Shown piece by piece: positions 53,090 to 62,942 of a stretch of DNA of 64,000 nucleotides. Each line of letters begins with the position of its first letter. Positions within the stretch are counted from its first letter, which is position 1. The position numbers and the translations under genes were made by a program. This DNA is from Marifrigoribacter sp965178585 (lineage in GTDB: Bacteria > Bacteroidota > Bacteroidia > Flavobacteriales > Flavobacteriaceae): the NCBI GenBank assembly GCA_965178585.1, contig OZ238267.1, forward strand, positions 1,984,001-2,048,000, in the 5' to 3' direction. A model generated the notes under the pieces. The model did no database searches, was not told the origin of the DNA, and was given only the letters and a program-made list of their open reading frames with translations.

Positions 53090-53791
53090 TTAATCCTTTT
53101 GCAATATGTTTAAATTAGGTTTCGCCAAATATTTAACAAATAGAACTGTTATAATAGATGGGAACAAGCCTTTAAAAAGTGCATAGTATAATTCATTCCA
53201 TTCTGAAAGGTTAACTTTAGAAACAATTGAAAATAACAATTCACCATAAGGTTGTGAGGGATAAAAAAAAGTCAATATCATATTGCTACCAACATGAAAA
53301 CCTAAACCCATGAAAATGGATTTTGTTTTATAAAAGGTATATGCCCAAGCATAACCTGTAGTACCCGTTACTAAAATCACGTATAATATTGGGACTATTC
53401 TTTCATTCAACATTCCATAAGAAAACACATGATAAACCCCAAATGTTAAAGCCGAAATAAGTATTCCCCATTTTGCTCCAAACCTGCTAATAAATATATA
53501 AAGGAGGGCACCTCTAAATACTAAATCTTCTGTTAATGCTGATTTTAAATGATAAATGAATGCGTCATATATGTATCGATAATTAATACTATTCATTTTC
53601 CAATCAACCGATTTAACAACGGTTTCAAAATAAACTGTAAGTAGTGTTATTATAACAATGAATACGAGTCCTATTAAAAACTGAATGATATGAATTCTAA
53701 TAGGAAGAATTCCTAATACATTAATGCTTTTTTTCTCAATAAAATGCAATAGCACCCATGAGACAACTATAATTACTAGTAGTCCTAACAT
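53090..53791 (-). CDS. second CPBP family intramembrane protease
   Basis: This 233-residue polytopic protein has the motif T-E-D-L-V-F-R-G, with the second glutamate of the EExxxR motif changed to aspartate, near residue 90. FGVYHVF is the second motif. The gene lies 20 nt after the XRE-DUF4870 regulator gene, so all three are likely cotranscribed. The E-to-D change may affect activity. Confidence 0.75.
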   Translation of the reverse strand: MLGLLVIIVVSWVLLHFIEKKSINVLGILPIRIHIIQFLIGLVFIVIITLLTVYFETVVKSVDWKMNSINYRYIYDAFIYHLKSALTEDLVFRGALLYIFISRFGAKWGILISALTFGVYHVFSYGMLNERIVPILYVILVTGTTGYAWAYTFYKTKSIFMGLGFHVGSNMILTFFYPSQPYGELLFSIVSKVNLSEWNELYYALFKGLFPSIITVLFVKYLAKPNLNILQKD

Positions 53792-53811
53792 AATTAATAA
53801 AATTTAAATGA

Positions 53812-54378
53812 TTATTTACTTGGTTTCAAAAAAGGAATGGAAAATGGGTAATTACAAGTGCCTTTGTCCAAGGCAGACATCGTATTTAATATGGTCATAA
53901 TAATACCCCAAAGAAAGACTGCTCCTGTAAAGAAAAAATTAAATCCTGGAAATAGGAAAAACATCAGAAGTGATATAATTAGCAATAGATTAATGGTACT
54001 ATGAAAATTTATTACCGCACGACCATGTTCATCGTAAATTTTATTGTCTTCTGCCTTACTAATCCAAATAAATAAAGGAAAAAGCACGTTCGCAAAAGGT
54101 ATAATTAAACCAAAAAAAGGGGAGGCATGTAATAAAAGCATCCATTTACGCTGTATCGTTTCTTCCTTAGGATTGTCAAGTACTATTAAATCGTCTACTT
54201 CAATATCCAATCCTGCAGCTAATAATTTTACAGTTTGTAAGTGAGGTTGTACTTCGCCTTTTTCTATTCGTTGAATAGTACGTACTCCAACCGTTGTTTT
54301 TTCTGAAAGCTGATCCTGAGTATAACCTTTAAGCTTACGTTGATATAATAGATTCTCCTTAAGTGATTGTTCTTTCAT
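53812..54378 (-). CDS. XRE helix-turn-helix protein fused to DUF4870
   Basis: This 188-residue protein starts with an XRE HTH (LLYQRKLKGYTQDQLSEKTTVGVRTIQRIEKG) and ends with a DUF4870 membrane domain (LLLHASPFFGLIIPFANVLFPLFIW, about three helices). This combination puts a DNA-binding domain on the membrane, so it may be a membrane-tethered regulator. It heads the two CPBP genes, and its target genes are unproven. Confidence 0.85.
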   Translation of the reverse strand: MKEQSLKENLLYQRKLKGYTQDQLSEKTTVGVRTIQRIEKGEVQPHLQTVKLLAAGLDIEVDDLIVLDNPKEETIQRKWMLLLHASPFFGLIIPFANVLFPLFIWISKAEDNKIYDEHGRAVINFHSTINLLLIISLLMFFLFPGFNFFFTGAVFLWGIIMTILNTMSALDKGTCNYPFSIPFLKPSK

Positions 54379-54485
54379 TTTGTATCTTTTTGTTGGTACA
54401 AATCTAAGATGCTTTCTTGGTTTTTAACACGTCATTTAAATGTCACCTAACTGTCATTTGCAGTATATATAAGCTTTAAAAGCAA

Positions 54486-55217
54486 TTAATCTTTTAATTC
54501 TACATCTATTAATCTAATTAACCCATCTAACTTTGGAATTAATTCTGCATAGCTATTATTTAATATTTTAGGGAATCTTCTTCTTTGCGAAATTCTATTT
54601 AGAAATATATTATCATTTAAAAGTTCATTCATTTTCAACTCATCTATAGGTAACTCATTTAATTCTCTTACATATAATTTCACTTGTTTTTGTAAATACT
54701 CACTATATTGAACATATGAGTTTTTATCTAAAGTCTCCCACTCTCTTATGTCTTTTAAATTTGCCTGCCACGAACCAATAGAAATACGTATACTATCGTT
54801 AGTGATAATATCTAAACTTCCCGAACCCATGATGTCTTGTATGGTTCCTTCCTGTGATTGAAAAACTGTAAATCCTGTTGCATCCATCATACAGCCCACA
54901 AAATTTACAATATTTAAGGAATCTAATTGTCCATTCTTAAACTTAATAATTGAATCTGAGGAATTATATGTTATTTCGGTTTTATTTAAAACCCTATTTA
55001 GTTCTTTCTTATTTGCGATTAAATCTGTTTTAAAGCTTTGTAAAAACTGCGCTTCCTTTAATGAATTTTTTCGATTACTATTCCAATTATTGATACTTAA
55101 GGCTATCAAAATCCCTATAACCACTAATGCGATCTCACCAATAGCATACTTAAAATATTTTCCTGTTTTGTTTTCCATAAGGAGTGATTTTCGAATATGT
55201 CTAAAGAATTTAATCAT
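54486..55217 (-). CDS. DUF6090-type one-TM protein (copy E)
   Basis: This 243-residue member has the head MIKFFRHIRKSLLMENKTGK and the transmembrane YAIGEIALVVIGILIALSINNWN. The outer domain has GTIQDIMGSGSLDIITNDSIR, equivalent to TYxELxxSxxFxxI of the other copies. It is separated from copies A-D by the CPBP/XRE block and lies 12 nt downstream of the CrtI-like gene. Its function is unknown. Confidence 0.78.
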   Translation of the reverse strand: MIKFFRHIRKSLLMENKTGKYFKYAIGEIALVVIGILIALSINNWNSNRKNSLKEAQFLQSFKTDLIANKKELNRVLNKTEITYNSSDSIIKFKNGQLDSLNIVNFVGCMMDATGFTVFQSQEGTIQDIMGSGSLDIITNDSIRISIGSWQANLKDIREWETLDKNSYVQYSEYLQKQVKLYVRELNELPIDELKMNELLNDNIFLNRISQRRRFPKILNNSYAELIPKLDGLIRLIDVELKD

Positions 55218-55229
55218 TAGTTAAATTAA

Positions 55230-56810
55230 TTATATACTTTTTAAAACATTCTTTCCTGTTATCGCCTTTGATGTCAAAACACCTGAAAATAATGCTCCTC
55301 CAACACCAGCAGTTACAATATCTTGGCCTGTAAGATAAAAGTTTTTAATTTTTGTTCTTGGCTTTAAAAATGGTTGTCTATATCTTGAAGGACTGTGATC
55401 CAAACCATACACTTCACCATTTTTATAATTTACAAAATGCTTTGTTGTTAGTGGAGTAGATAATTCATAACAATTTATTTTACCCTCTACATGTGGGAGT
55501 TGTTTATAAAGCACTTTTAACAATCGTTGTGCAATATTTTCTTTAATAGATTCGTACTCCTCTCCCCTTTTCATCCAAGGTGTTTCAGACCATTTATCAA
55601 ATATATCATAGGGCATTAAAGTTATAATATCTATCGTACTCTTACCTGGATATCTATTGGACCATTCGGGATCTTTTGCTGAAGGGAATGAAAGATATAC
55701 TAATGGAAAAGGTTGGTTTAAATCATTTAAATAATTCTGAACACAGCTATCATGGTCACCATCCTTAGGGTACACCCAATAATTTGTTTTAGGAATTTTT
55801 ATTTCTTCAGGGGAGCCTTCTAAACCTATATATAAACTTACATGGGCTACCGATGGTTTTACTTTTTGAAGCTGATTTTTTAATTGATACTTACTCACTA
55901 CGCCTTTTGACAATAACTTAGTATAAGTATTGTTAATCCCAGCATTACTAACAATGTTTTCAGCATAAATAGATTTACCATCTTTCATTTTTACACCAAT
56001 CGCTTTATTATTATCAATAATCACTTGATCAACCTCAGCTTTAATTAAGATAGTTCCTCCTGAAGCTTCAATTACTGGGTCTATTGTATTTACAATTTGA
56101 GATGATCCTCCTATTGGAAAACTACCACCATCAAAATAGTGCCTTGCTACTGATGCATGCATAGAAAAACTACTCTCTTTAGGAGGCAAACCATAATCTC
56201 CATATTGGCCAGTTAAAACCTTTATCAGTTTTTCGTTTGAAGTTAAGGAACGTAATACCTCATAGGTCGTTTTATCTGAAAACTTATAAAATGGATTCTT
56301 TAAAAACCCTCCAAAGATTGTTTCCCAAAAAGGTAATATTGCTTTACTGATATAAAAGTTTTTACTGGTCTTAACTGCTTTAAAAACTAGATTAATATAC
56401 TCATCTATTGCTTGCTCTTCCTCTGGGAAATAAGAAACCATTTTTTCTTTAAAATTCTTAACTCCCTTAACAAAATCGAAATGCTCATCACCAATGATTA
56501 TTTTATCATAGACTTCTCCCATATCGGCCCACTTCAACGCTCCATCCGTCACATAATCAAACAGTTTTTTTAAGATTCCTTTTTCTCGTTGCATTTCACC
56601 TATGTAATGAATACCAACATCCCATTCATAATCTTTTCGTTTAAAAACATGGGTAAACCCACCAGCAGTATAATGTCTTTCCAACACTAAAACTTTTTGT
56701 CCTTGCTTTGAAAGTATGGCTGCGGTTGCTAAGCCTCCCATTCCTGAGCCGATGATAATGGTATCGTATTTCTGTTTTAAATCAGGATTTTGTTTATAGG
56801 ATTTAATCAT
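55230..56810 (-). CDS. FAD-dependent oxidoreductase (CrtI/retinol saturase-like)
   Basis: This 526-residue protein has an N-terminal dinucleotide motif IIGSGMGGLATAAILSKQGQKVLVLERH and YTAGGFTHVFKRKDYEWDVGIHYIGEM, as in CrtI/RetSat-type enzymes. FYLTGQDIVTAGVGGALFSG near the end is the second FAD motif. It is likely to act on polyprenoids, carotenoids or retinol-like lipids, but the substrate is not determinable. It sits 3 nt after the TPR lipoprotein gene. Confidence 0.85.
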   Translation of the reverse strand: MIKSYKQNPDLKQKYDTIIIGSGMGGLATAAILSKQGQKVLVLERHYTAGGFTHVFKRKDYEWDVGIHYIGEMQREKGILKKLFDYVTDGALKWADMGEVYDKIIIGDEHFDFVKGVKNFKEKMVSYFPEEEQAIDEYINLVFKAVKTSKNFYISKAILPFWETIFGGFLKNPFYKFSDKTTYEVLRSLTSNEKLIKVLTGQYGDYGLPPKESSFSMHASVARHYFDGGSFPIGGSSQIVNTIDPVIEASGGTILIKAEVDQVIIDNNKAIGVKMKDGKSIYAENIVSNAGINNTYTKLLSKGVVSKYQLKNQLQKVKPSVAHVSLYIGLEGSPEEIKIPKTNYWVYPKDGDHDSCVQNYLNDLNQPFPLVYLSFPSAKDPEWSNRYPGKSTIDIITLMPYDIFDKWSETPWMKRGEEYESIKENIAQRLLKVLYKQLPHVEGKINCYELSTPLTTKHFVNYKNGEVYGLDHSPSRYRQPFLKPRTKIKNFYLTGQDIVTAGVGGALFSGVLTSKAITGKNVLKSI

Positions 56811-56813
56811 TAT

Positions 56814-58337
56814 TTAAATCGTAGCATTTTCTATCCCTTTAACAACGAGTGTTCTATTCGGATTCATTTTTAAGGATTTTTCATATTGGATTTTTGCTTC
56901 TACGTTTCTGTTTTGACTTAATAACCAATCGGCATATAATTCTCTTGTGGGTTTCTGTATAGACGGTGGGCCATAACTGTAACTGATACTTTCTTTTAAT
57001 TCAATTGATTTTAAAAAGTAATCTTCAGCTTTATCATAATCTTCCTCCAAATTAGATTGCAATGCCAATAATTGATTCTTTCTAACTTTAGCATTTATTA
57101 AATCACTTTGACTAGCAACATCTCTAGAAATTCCTGAACAAAAAGAACCTCCTTGATCGGACGCTACAAAGGATTCTCTTTTATAATCATTCTCTAAAGT
57201 ATTTATAGCTTGATTTAATTGATCTATATCACCTTTATGATAAGCTTTCATTCCTTCTAAAAAATAATACTGTGACCGTATCGAAACATTTAAATCAACG
57301 ATATCAACTTCTATATTAGCTTCCTCACTAACCCAATTTTCAGAATTTACTAAATAGGTACCTTTTAAAAATACCAGATGCGTTCTTGCTCTTTTTGATG
57401 GAGATTCATTAGCATATTTTTCCATCGTCAATAGCATGTTCTTCGCTTCTTCCATATTTTCCTTTTGAAGATACCCATATTATAACCAGTGGTAGGCATG
57501 ATAACCTCTCGCATTATTATCTAAATTCTTACGTTCCATTCGGTTTAAACTCGCTTGATAGGAGTTAATGTTAGAAGAAATAACCTCATCCCACATTCCT
57601 AAAGCCACATAAATATGAGATGGCATATGCAGTGCATGACTGGCATCGGGTGCTACTTTAGCATAAGAGTCAGCCGCATTTAAAGCAAGATAGGCATGAT
57701 TAGGATCATCATAAGAATGTATTAAATAATGAAGTGCTCCTGGGTGATTGGGATTTTCCTCAATAATACCCTTTGCAATGATTGCTCCTTTGCTATACAT
57801 ATCATCATCTCTCCCATCAGGTACAGAACCCAAAAGTGATAATGCATAAAAAGCAGAAATTTCATGATTGGCAGGGTATTTTTTGGACAGTTCTTCCATA
57901 AACTGTGCATAATTTACATCTCGTTCTTCTTTATCTAATAAAGGTTGGTATAAAAGTTGAACGGCTTGTATAAAATCTAATTCTAAAGTTGAACATGTGG
58001 ATTGGTAATCAATTTCTTCCATTTTTTTTAAAGCTTCTGTACCTTTTTCAAAATCTTGTTCTCTCCACAAACTATGATTATAAGTCATCGCTTCCCCCCA
58101 ATAAGCCATCGCCATTTGTGGATCAGTTTCTTGGGCTTGCTTAAATGATTCTCTTGCATCTTCATATTCAAAAGAATGTAATAATAGCAAACCTTTTTCA
58201 AAATAGGAAGCTGCTTCAATGTTTCCAGTTACTTCAATATTAATCGATCCTAAAGTGTCTGTTTTTTCAATTTTTTCATTTTTTTTACATGCTATAAGCA
58301 GTGCAACACAAAATATAAATAAGAAGGTTTTTTTCAT
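56814..58337 (-). pseudogene. TPR lipoprotein split by an in-frame stop
   Basis: The first part (57480-58337) starts with a lipoprotein signal (L-I-A-C) and TPR repeats (YFEKGLLLLHSFEYEDARESF, AYWGEAMTYNHSLW), ending AYHWL. The second part (57455 down to 56814) continues as YGYLQKENMEEAKNML... in the same frame. Only one TAA at 57480-57482 separates them. The context HWL-stop-YGYLQ fits CAA (Gln) mutated to TAA, although this is a guess. The full protein would be 507 aa. If the stop is real, the protein is truncated or read through. Confidence 0.75.
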
Positions 58338-58521
58338 GATTAGTTGTATTAGTTATCTGGTATTGATTGTTTATTAGCCAAAAAATAATTAAAGATTAAA
58401 CGCTAAAATTGAAAATTAATTAAAACTTTCAGAATAGGAAACTAAGATAGTAATTAATGATGATACTAGATTTTTAACCTTTCTAGAACATGACTTATAG
58501 GTATTGCCATTAAAAATAAAA

Positions 58522-58929
58522 TTATAGTTTTTCAGCAATTTTACCACCTACATATGCCATTGGAATATATGCCAGTAAAATATCTACCGCTGCAAACCAA
58601 GTTGGTCCAGGCAACATAAAACTAACCATGATACCACCTAATAAGAACAAACCTCCAATAACCATTGCAATTTTCATTTTATGAGTTGCAGCAGTTTTCC
58701 ATGCAACGATTGCTCCTACTAAAGTTCCTAAAGCATGGGCTAAAAATGGAAAAATAAAATACTTAGCACTTAAGGTAGGCATCACTGCTGCCAATTCTTC
58801 CATATTGCTTAAATCAACACCTTCTATAGGAAATACCATATGTCCTAATTGAACAAGTCCCATATTTACAAAACTACCTACTAACCAACCAGCAACAACT
58901 GCTAGTATATTTTTAATTATTGGATTCAT
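58522..58929 (-). CDS. hypothetical four-helix membrane protein
   Basis: This 135-residue protein has about four helices (LAVVAGWLVGSFVNMGLVQ; KYFIFPFLAHALGTLVGAIVAW; IAMVIGGLFLLGGIMV; AVDILLAYIPMAYVG). No family is firmly recognised. It follows the amidohydrolase gene by 11 nt and is probably cotranscribed with it. Confidence 0.65.
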   Translation of the reverse strand: MNPIIKNILAVVAGWLVGSFVNMGLVQLGHMVFPIEGVDLSNMEELAAVMPTLSAKYFIFPFLAHALGTLVGAIVAWKTAATHKMKIAMVIGGLFLLGGIMVSFMLPGPTWFAAVDILLAYIPMAYVGGKIAEKL

Positions 58930-58940
58930 AATTTTTATTT

Positions 58941-60680
58941 TTAATTTATAAAAAACACTTTTTTAATCTTATCATCTTCAATATGATAAATTGCAACAGC
59001 TTCAATAATTCGTTCTCCAAATCGCACACTTTCTTTATCAATTACAATATTGCCCTGAATTATTCTTTCTTTTAATTCGCAATGCAAATTGGTTACATTC
59101 TCAAACATTTTTGAATAACCAGCTCTCATGTTTTCTTTTCCTTTAAACTGAAGTTGATCAGGATAATTATAAACCTCAACATCATCTGCATAGGGTTCTA
59201 AAAAAGCTTCAATATTTCGTTGATTGTATGCATTTAATTGTCTTTGAGCCAATATTTCTGGAGTATCTTTAACTAAATTGTTAGGTTCAATCACATTTCC
59301 ATTATTAATCACCCTTTCAATTTTTGTTATATTCTCTAAATTCTCTATTGGGTTTCCGTTTAATAAAACCAAATTGGCTTTTTTACCTACAGAAACAGAA
59401 CCAAATTCATTTTCTTTATTTAATACCATAGCTCCATTAATAGTTGATGCCCGCATGATTTGCCAATTACTCATACCAGCTTGCTGCATAGCTAACAATT
59501 CTTTCAAATAAGAAGAAGCATGTAAAGTCCCAATGTTTCCTGCATCGGTACCTGTTGCAATTAAAACTCCTGCATCCGATAACTTTTTAAGATTGGTCAT
59601 CATAGTTTTGTTTTTCTTTTTAGAGTTTTCTAAAAACCTTTCAGAACTAGCCATATTTTTATAATTATCAATAAGCAAAGAATCTGATGCATGTTTAACA
59701 TCCATTAATGACCCTAATTGATAGGGATCAGATATTAATAATTCATATTCATTAAAAGATGTTTGATGGTTAAACGTATTTTTATAACCATCGTAGACTA
59801 TTAAAGTTGGACATAAAATGGTTTTATTCTTTTTAAGCAATTGAACAAAATCATCATTTATCAATTCATCATCAACGCTATGTACTAAAAAATCAGCACC
59901 ATTCTCAACAGCTAATTGTGCAGTTATTCTCTCTGTTGCATGAACAGCAACTTTTAAATTATTTTTATGCGCTTCTTCTATAATACCTTTGATAATAGGA
60001 AGGCTTTTTTGGGCACTCTCCTCAACAGCTAAACCATCAGCTCCCACGATATACCAAATTTTAATAAAATCTGGATTAAAGGGTAATTGTTCTTGAACCA
60101 TTTTTCTTCCATCTTCAATGGTTTTAACCAAACTGAAAGGCGCTTCATTATCCAAGTCTTCGTAAACCTTAGGCTCATAAGTTGTCAATAAAGGTCCAGT
60201 CATTAAAACATTTAAAGCTTTAGTATCATTTTTATATTGATCTCGTTGTTTTAAATAATTATAAGAAGCCCCCACATCAATCACCGTTGTTATTCCATTT
60301 TTCAAATAACGATCCATAGTTTCAGGCATCGTTTTATGATTATTTTCAAGCTCTTTTTGATAAGGCATATCGCCTCTTAAGTCTATTGCATCAGGACGTG
60401 TATATAATCCTCCACTCTGAAAGAAATGAACATGTGCATCTACTAATCCTGGAATTAAATATTTTCCATTTCCATCTATAATAGTAGCTCCTGTAGGAGT
60501 TTTTATTTTTTTACTGGATTGGATTTTTGTAATAATATCATCTGTGATTTCAACAGTTTGATTGGGTGCTAATTTTTGGTTTTCTGTATCAGCAATCGTA
60601 ACGTTGGTTATATACGTTTGAGAATACAGAGTAAAACTCGAAATAAATAATAAAGCAATTACTAAGTAAAATGATTTCAT
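58941..60680 (-). CDS. exported amidohydrolase with fused NTF2-like C-terminal domain
   Basis: This 579-residue protein has a signal peptide (ending LYSQ). The amidohydrolase domain spans about 20-460. It shows H-x-H in VDAHVHFFQSGG, histidines in VAVHATERI and FLVHSVDDE, and the catalytic Asp in GTDAGNIG. From about 465 an NTF2-like domain begins (AQRQLNAYNQRNIEAFLEPYADDVEVYNYPD), as in SnoaL-type proteins. This fusion of an imidazolonepropionase-like enzyme to a small barrel is uncommon. The substrate is unknown. Confidence 0.85.
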   Translation of the reverse strand: MKSFYLVIALLFISSFTLYSQTYITNVTIADTENQKLAPNQTVEITDDIITKIQSSKKIKTPTGATIIDGNGKYLIPGLVDAHVHFFQSGGLYTRPDAIDLRGDMPYQKELENNHKTMPETMDRYLKNGITTVIDVGASYNYLKQRDQYKNDTKALNVLMTGPLLTTYEPKVYEDLDNEAPFSLVKTIEDGRKMVQEQLPFNPDFIKIWYIVGADGLAVEESAQKSLPIIKGIIEEAHKNNLKVAVHATERITAQLAVENGADFLVHSVDDELINDDFVQLLKKNKTILCPTLIVYDGYKNTFNHQTSFNEYELLISDPYQLGSLMDVKHASDSLLIDNYKNMASSERFLENSKKKNKTMMTNLKKLSDAGVLIATGTDAGNIGTLHASSYLKELLAMQQAGMSNWQIMRASTINGAMVLNKENEFGSVSVGKKANLVLLNGNPIENLENITKIERVINNGNVIEPNNLVKDTPEILAQRQLNAYNQRNIEAFLEPYADDVEVYNYPDQLQFKGKENMRAGYSKMFENVTNLHCELKERIIQGNIVIDKESVRFGERIIEAVAIYHIEDDKIKKVFFIN

Positions 60681-60790
60681 AAAGGTTAGTTGTTAATTAT
60701 ATGAGATTAGTTAATTCATCTCCTTGCAATTTACAATAATTAAAGAAAATAAAATTATGAAAATGTTTTACTATATGAAATGACAGTAAA

Positions 60791-61267
60791 TCAAAAGATG
60801 AACCAACCATGGCTTCCAGCCACAACACCCGCAGTAGTAATTAAACTAAGCAGCAATAAAACCCAATGCACTTTATGCATAATGGAAAAGGTTTTTGTTG
60901 GGTTCTTTTCTGCATATTCTTTAAAAAGCTTATGCAATACTAATGGTTCTAATACATACAATACTAGGGTAAACAAAATCCAAACTAAAGTCATTGCATG
61001 CAACCACCAATATTTTAATTCAAAATATCGATCCCAGGCATCTAACACATAAACCATATAAAACCCTGTAATACCAGTAATTAAAGTGGTGATTTTAGCT
61101 TGAATCGCAAATCGACCTTCAATCTTTTCAAAAGTTTTAATTTGATCATCTTTAGATGACATTCTCTTTACAGCTGGAATAATAACAGTTGTTACCATAG
61201 CAACTCCACCAATCCAAAGTACTACAGCCAATACATGTAAAACCCTTGCTAATACGTAACTCTCCAT
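60791..61267 (-). CDS. four-TM membrane protein (CopD/DUF2269-like)
   Basis: This 158-residue protein has four hydrophobic helices. Histidines in LARVLHVLAVVLWIGG, WWLHAMTLVW and HKVHWVLLLLS are placed as in CopD or DUF2269-type proteins. A copper or heme role is inferred from the family resemblance only. It stands alone, divergent from the T9SS gene at 61386. Confidence 0.6.
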   Translation of the reverse strand: MESYVLARVLHVLAVVLWIGGVAMVTTVIIPAVKRMSSKDDQIKTFEKIEGRFAIQAKITTLITGITGFYMVYVLDAWDRYFELKYWWLHAMTLVWILFTLVLYVLEPLVLHKLFKEYAEKNPTKTFSIMHKVHWVLLLLSLITTAGVVAGSHGWFIF

Positions 61268-61385
61268 TTATATAGTTTAATAATGGTTATTTTAAAACCT
61301 TGTAAATTTAATCAAAACAACATAAAATTTACAGAAATAATAATTTACTATATTTGAGTATTATAACTTTCAAAACCAACTCATT

Positions 61386-62156
61386 ATGAAAAAAGTAGTG
61401 TTTTTCCTTTCGATATTAGTTTGTTTTATTGCAAATGCACAAGACCCAATTTTTAATTCATCCATGACAATAACTACTTATGGTGTTGTAGATTCCCCTA
61501 TTGGCGAGGAAGTAGATAAAATAATAGACGGTGATGTAAATACTAAGTTTCTAGATTTTGTACTAAGCGATGGAATGGGCTTCTCGGTTGATTTAGGAGG
61601 TGATTCTTATATGGCTAAATCTATAGAAATTACAACAGCCAATGATTTTGAAGTAAGAGATCCAATGAATTTTGAAGTATCAGGATCAAATGATGGGACA
61701 ACCTTTACTAGTATTGATAGTGGAGAAATTATATGTGTCACTGATCGTTTATTTACAAGGTCTTATGACATTATTAATGATGAATCCTATTCTTTTTATA
61801 GAATTAATTATACAAATGCATGTGACCCAAGTGGAGGAACTGGGATTCCTAGTATTCAAATAGCAGAAACACAATTATATACGGAGCTTCTAGGTGTTAG
61901 CGATACTGATTTTTCTAATAAATTTACTTTATTCCCTAACCCTAACAATGGGTCTTTTAAACTGAATTACAGTGGAACAGAGCCATTAACTAATGTTTTG
62001 GTTATTGATATTAATGGTAGAATAATCAAACAAATTGATGTTAATGGATTAGTTACTGAAAAAGAAATTATACTTGATCAAGTCAACTCTGGTATTTATT
62101 TTATTAGTATTTCTACTCAAAATAATACTACAAATCAAAAACTGATTATTAATTAA
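61386..62156 (+). CDS. secreted discoidin-like protein with T9SS sorting domain
   Basis: This 256-residue exported protein has a signal peptide ending in ANAQ. A discoidin/F5-8C-like domain follows (GEEVDKIIDGDVNTKFLDFV, YMAKSIEITTANDFEVRDPMNFEVSGSNDG), a carbohydrate- or surface-binding fold. A T9SS type A sorting domain starts LFPNPNNGSFKLNYSG and ends KLIIN. It should be exported across the outer membrane and attached to the surface. It overlaps the convergent hypothetical gene by 4 nt. Confidence 0.85.
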   Translation: MKKVVFFLSILVCFIANAQDPIFNSSMTITTYGVVDSPIGEEVDKIIDGDVNTKFLDFVLSDGMGFSVDLGGDSYMAKSIEITTANDFEVRDPMNFEVSGSNDGTTFTSIDSGEIICVTDRLFTRSYDIINDESYSFYRINYTNACDPSGGTGIPSIQIAETQLYTELLGVSDTDFSNKFTLFPNPNNGSFKLNYSGTEPLTNVLVIDINGRIIKQIDVNGLVTEKEIILDQVNSGIYFISISTQNNTTNQKLIIN

Positions 62157-62833
62157 TCTCTGTCTTTTTCAATATGAAGGAATGAATATTTTCTAAGCAC
62201 TATTGACAGACCACAATACTCAATAAAACTATCTGGTTCAGGTTTTTTTGAATAAATTCCTGTTTTAGGATTAAAATACCTATAAGTGTATTTGTCTGAT
62301 ACCGCCCATTGCAAGTGGTCATTATCCAATTGCTTATTAAGCACATCCAAGTTTTTTATATGATGTTTTACTTTTTCCCATGCTCCTTTTACTTCATTTT
62401 CATCTTGATACATAGGGCGTTCAATTCCAAAATATCTTCTAAGAATTAATGAAAATACTGGATGAATAATTTTATTCCATTTTTCCATTTTCTCAGGAAT
62501 CCAATAAACTTCTGCAACAATTTTTAGATTTTTCTCATTAGCAACATTTATACATTCCAATATTGCTTTTTTTCCATTTTTAATATCAGAATATTCTCTT
62601 AAACTATGAGGCAATAGTACTAAAGGTCTAAAAGCATGATCTTGCTCACCATTTGTATCAATATTATATTCATTACATAAATCTTCCCAAATTTTCTTGT
62701 TAAGTAATTGGCAATTAGTTATCAATAAAAATTTAGATTTAAACCTGTAAAATAATTTGAAGAAACCCCAAATTGCAGAGATTACAATTAATATAGGTAT
62801 AGTTATTTCTAGAATTAACTTAAAATATTCCAT
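62153..62833 (-). CDS. hypothetical membrane-anchored protein
   Basis: This 226-residue protein has one N-terminal transmembrane segment (ITIPILIVISAIWGFFKLFY), then a soluble domain. No family is recognised. A central ALRPLVLLPHSLREYSDIKN-like stretch has a Rossmann- or DUF-like feel, but no catalytic motif can be named. It overlaps the T9SS gene by 4 nt at the 3' ends. Confidence 0.55.
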   Translation of the reverse strand: MEYFKLILEITIPILIVISAIWGFFKLFYRFKSKFLLITNCQLLNKKIWEDLCNEYNIDTNGEQDHAFRPLVLLPHSLREYSDIKNGKKAILECINVANEKNLKIVAEVYWIPEKMEKWNKIIHPVFSLILRRYFGIERPMYQDENEVKGAWEKVKHHIKNLDVLNKQLDNDHLQWAVSDKYTYRYFNPKTGIYSKKPEPDSFIEYCGLSIVLRKYSFLHIEKDRD

Positions 62834-62924
62834 AAAATAGGGCGATTAATTCAATTATATAAAGGTAAGGAAATCACTACAAATCCTACGCTTCTATTCA
62901 ATTTAAAATATTTTAACACTATTT

Positions 62925-62942
62925 TACTATGCGTGCATAGTA
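62925..62942. promoter_or_regulatory. palindromic operator upstream of the MarR gene
   Basis: TACTATGC-GT-GCATAGTA is a perfect 8-bp inverted repeat with a 2-nt spacer, centred 30 nt before the MarR start. It lies just upstream of a TACATTTG -7 box (62952-62959), where bound repressor would block the -33 contact. This is probably the MarR autoregulation site. Confidence 0.7.
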
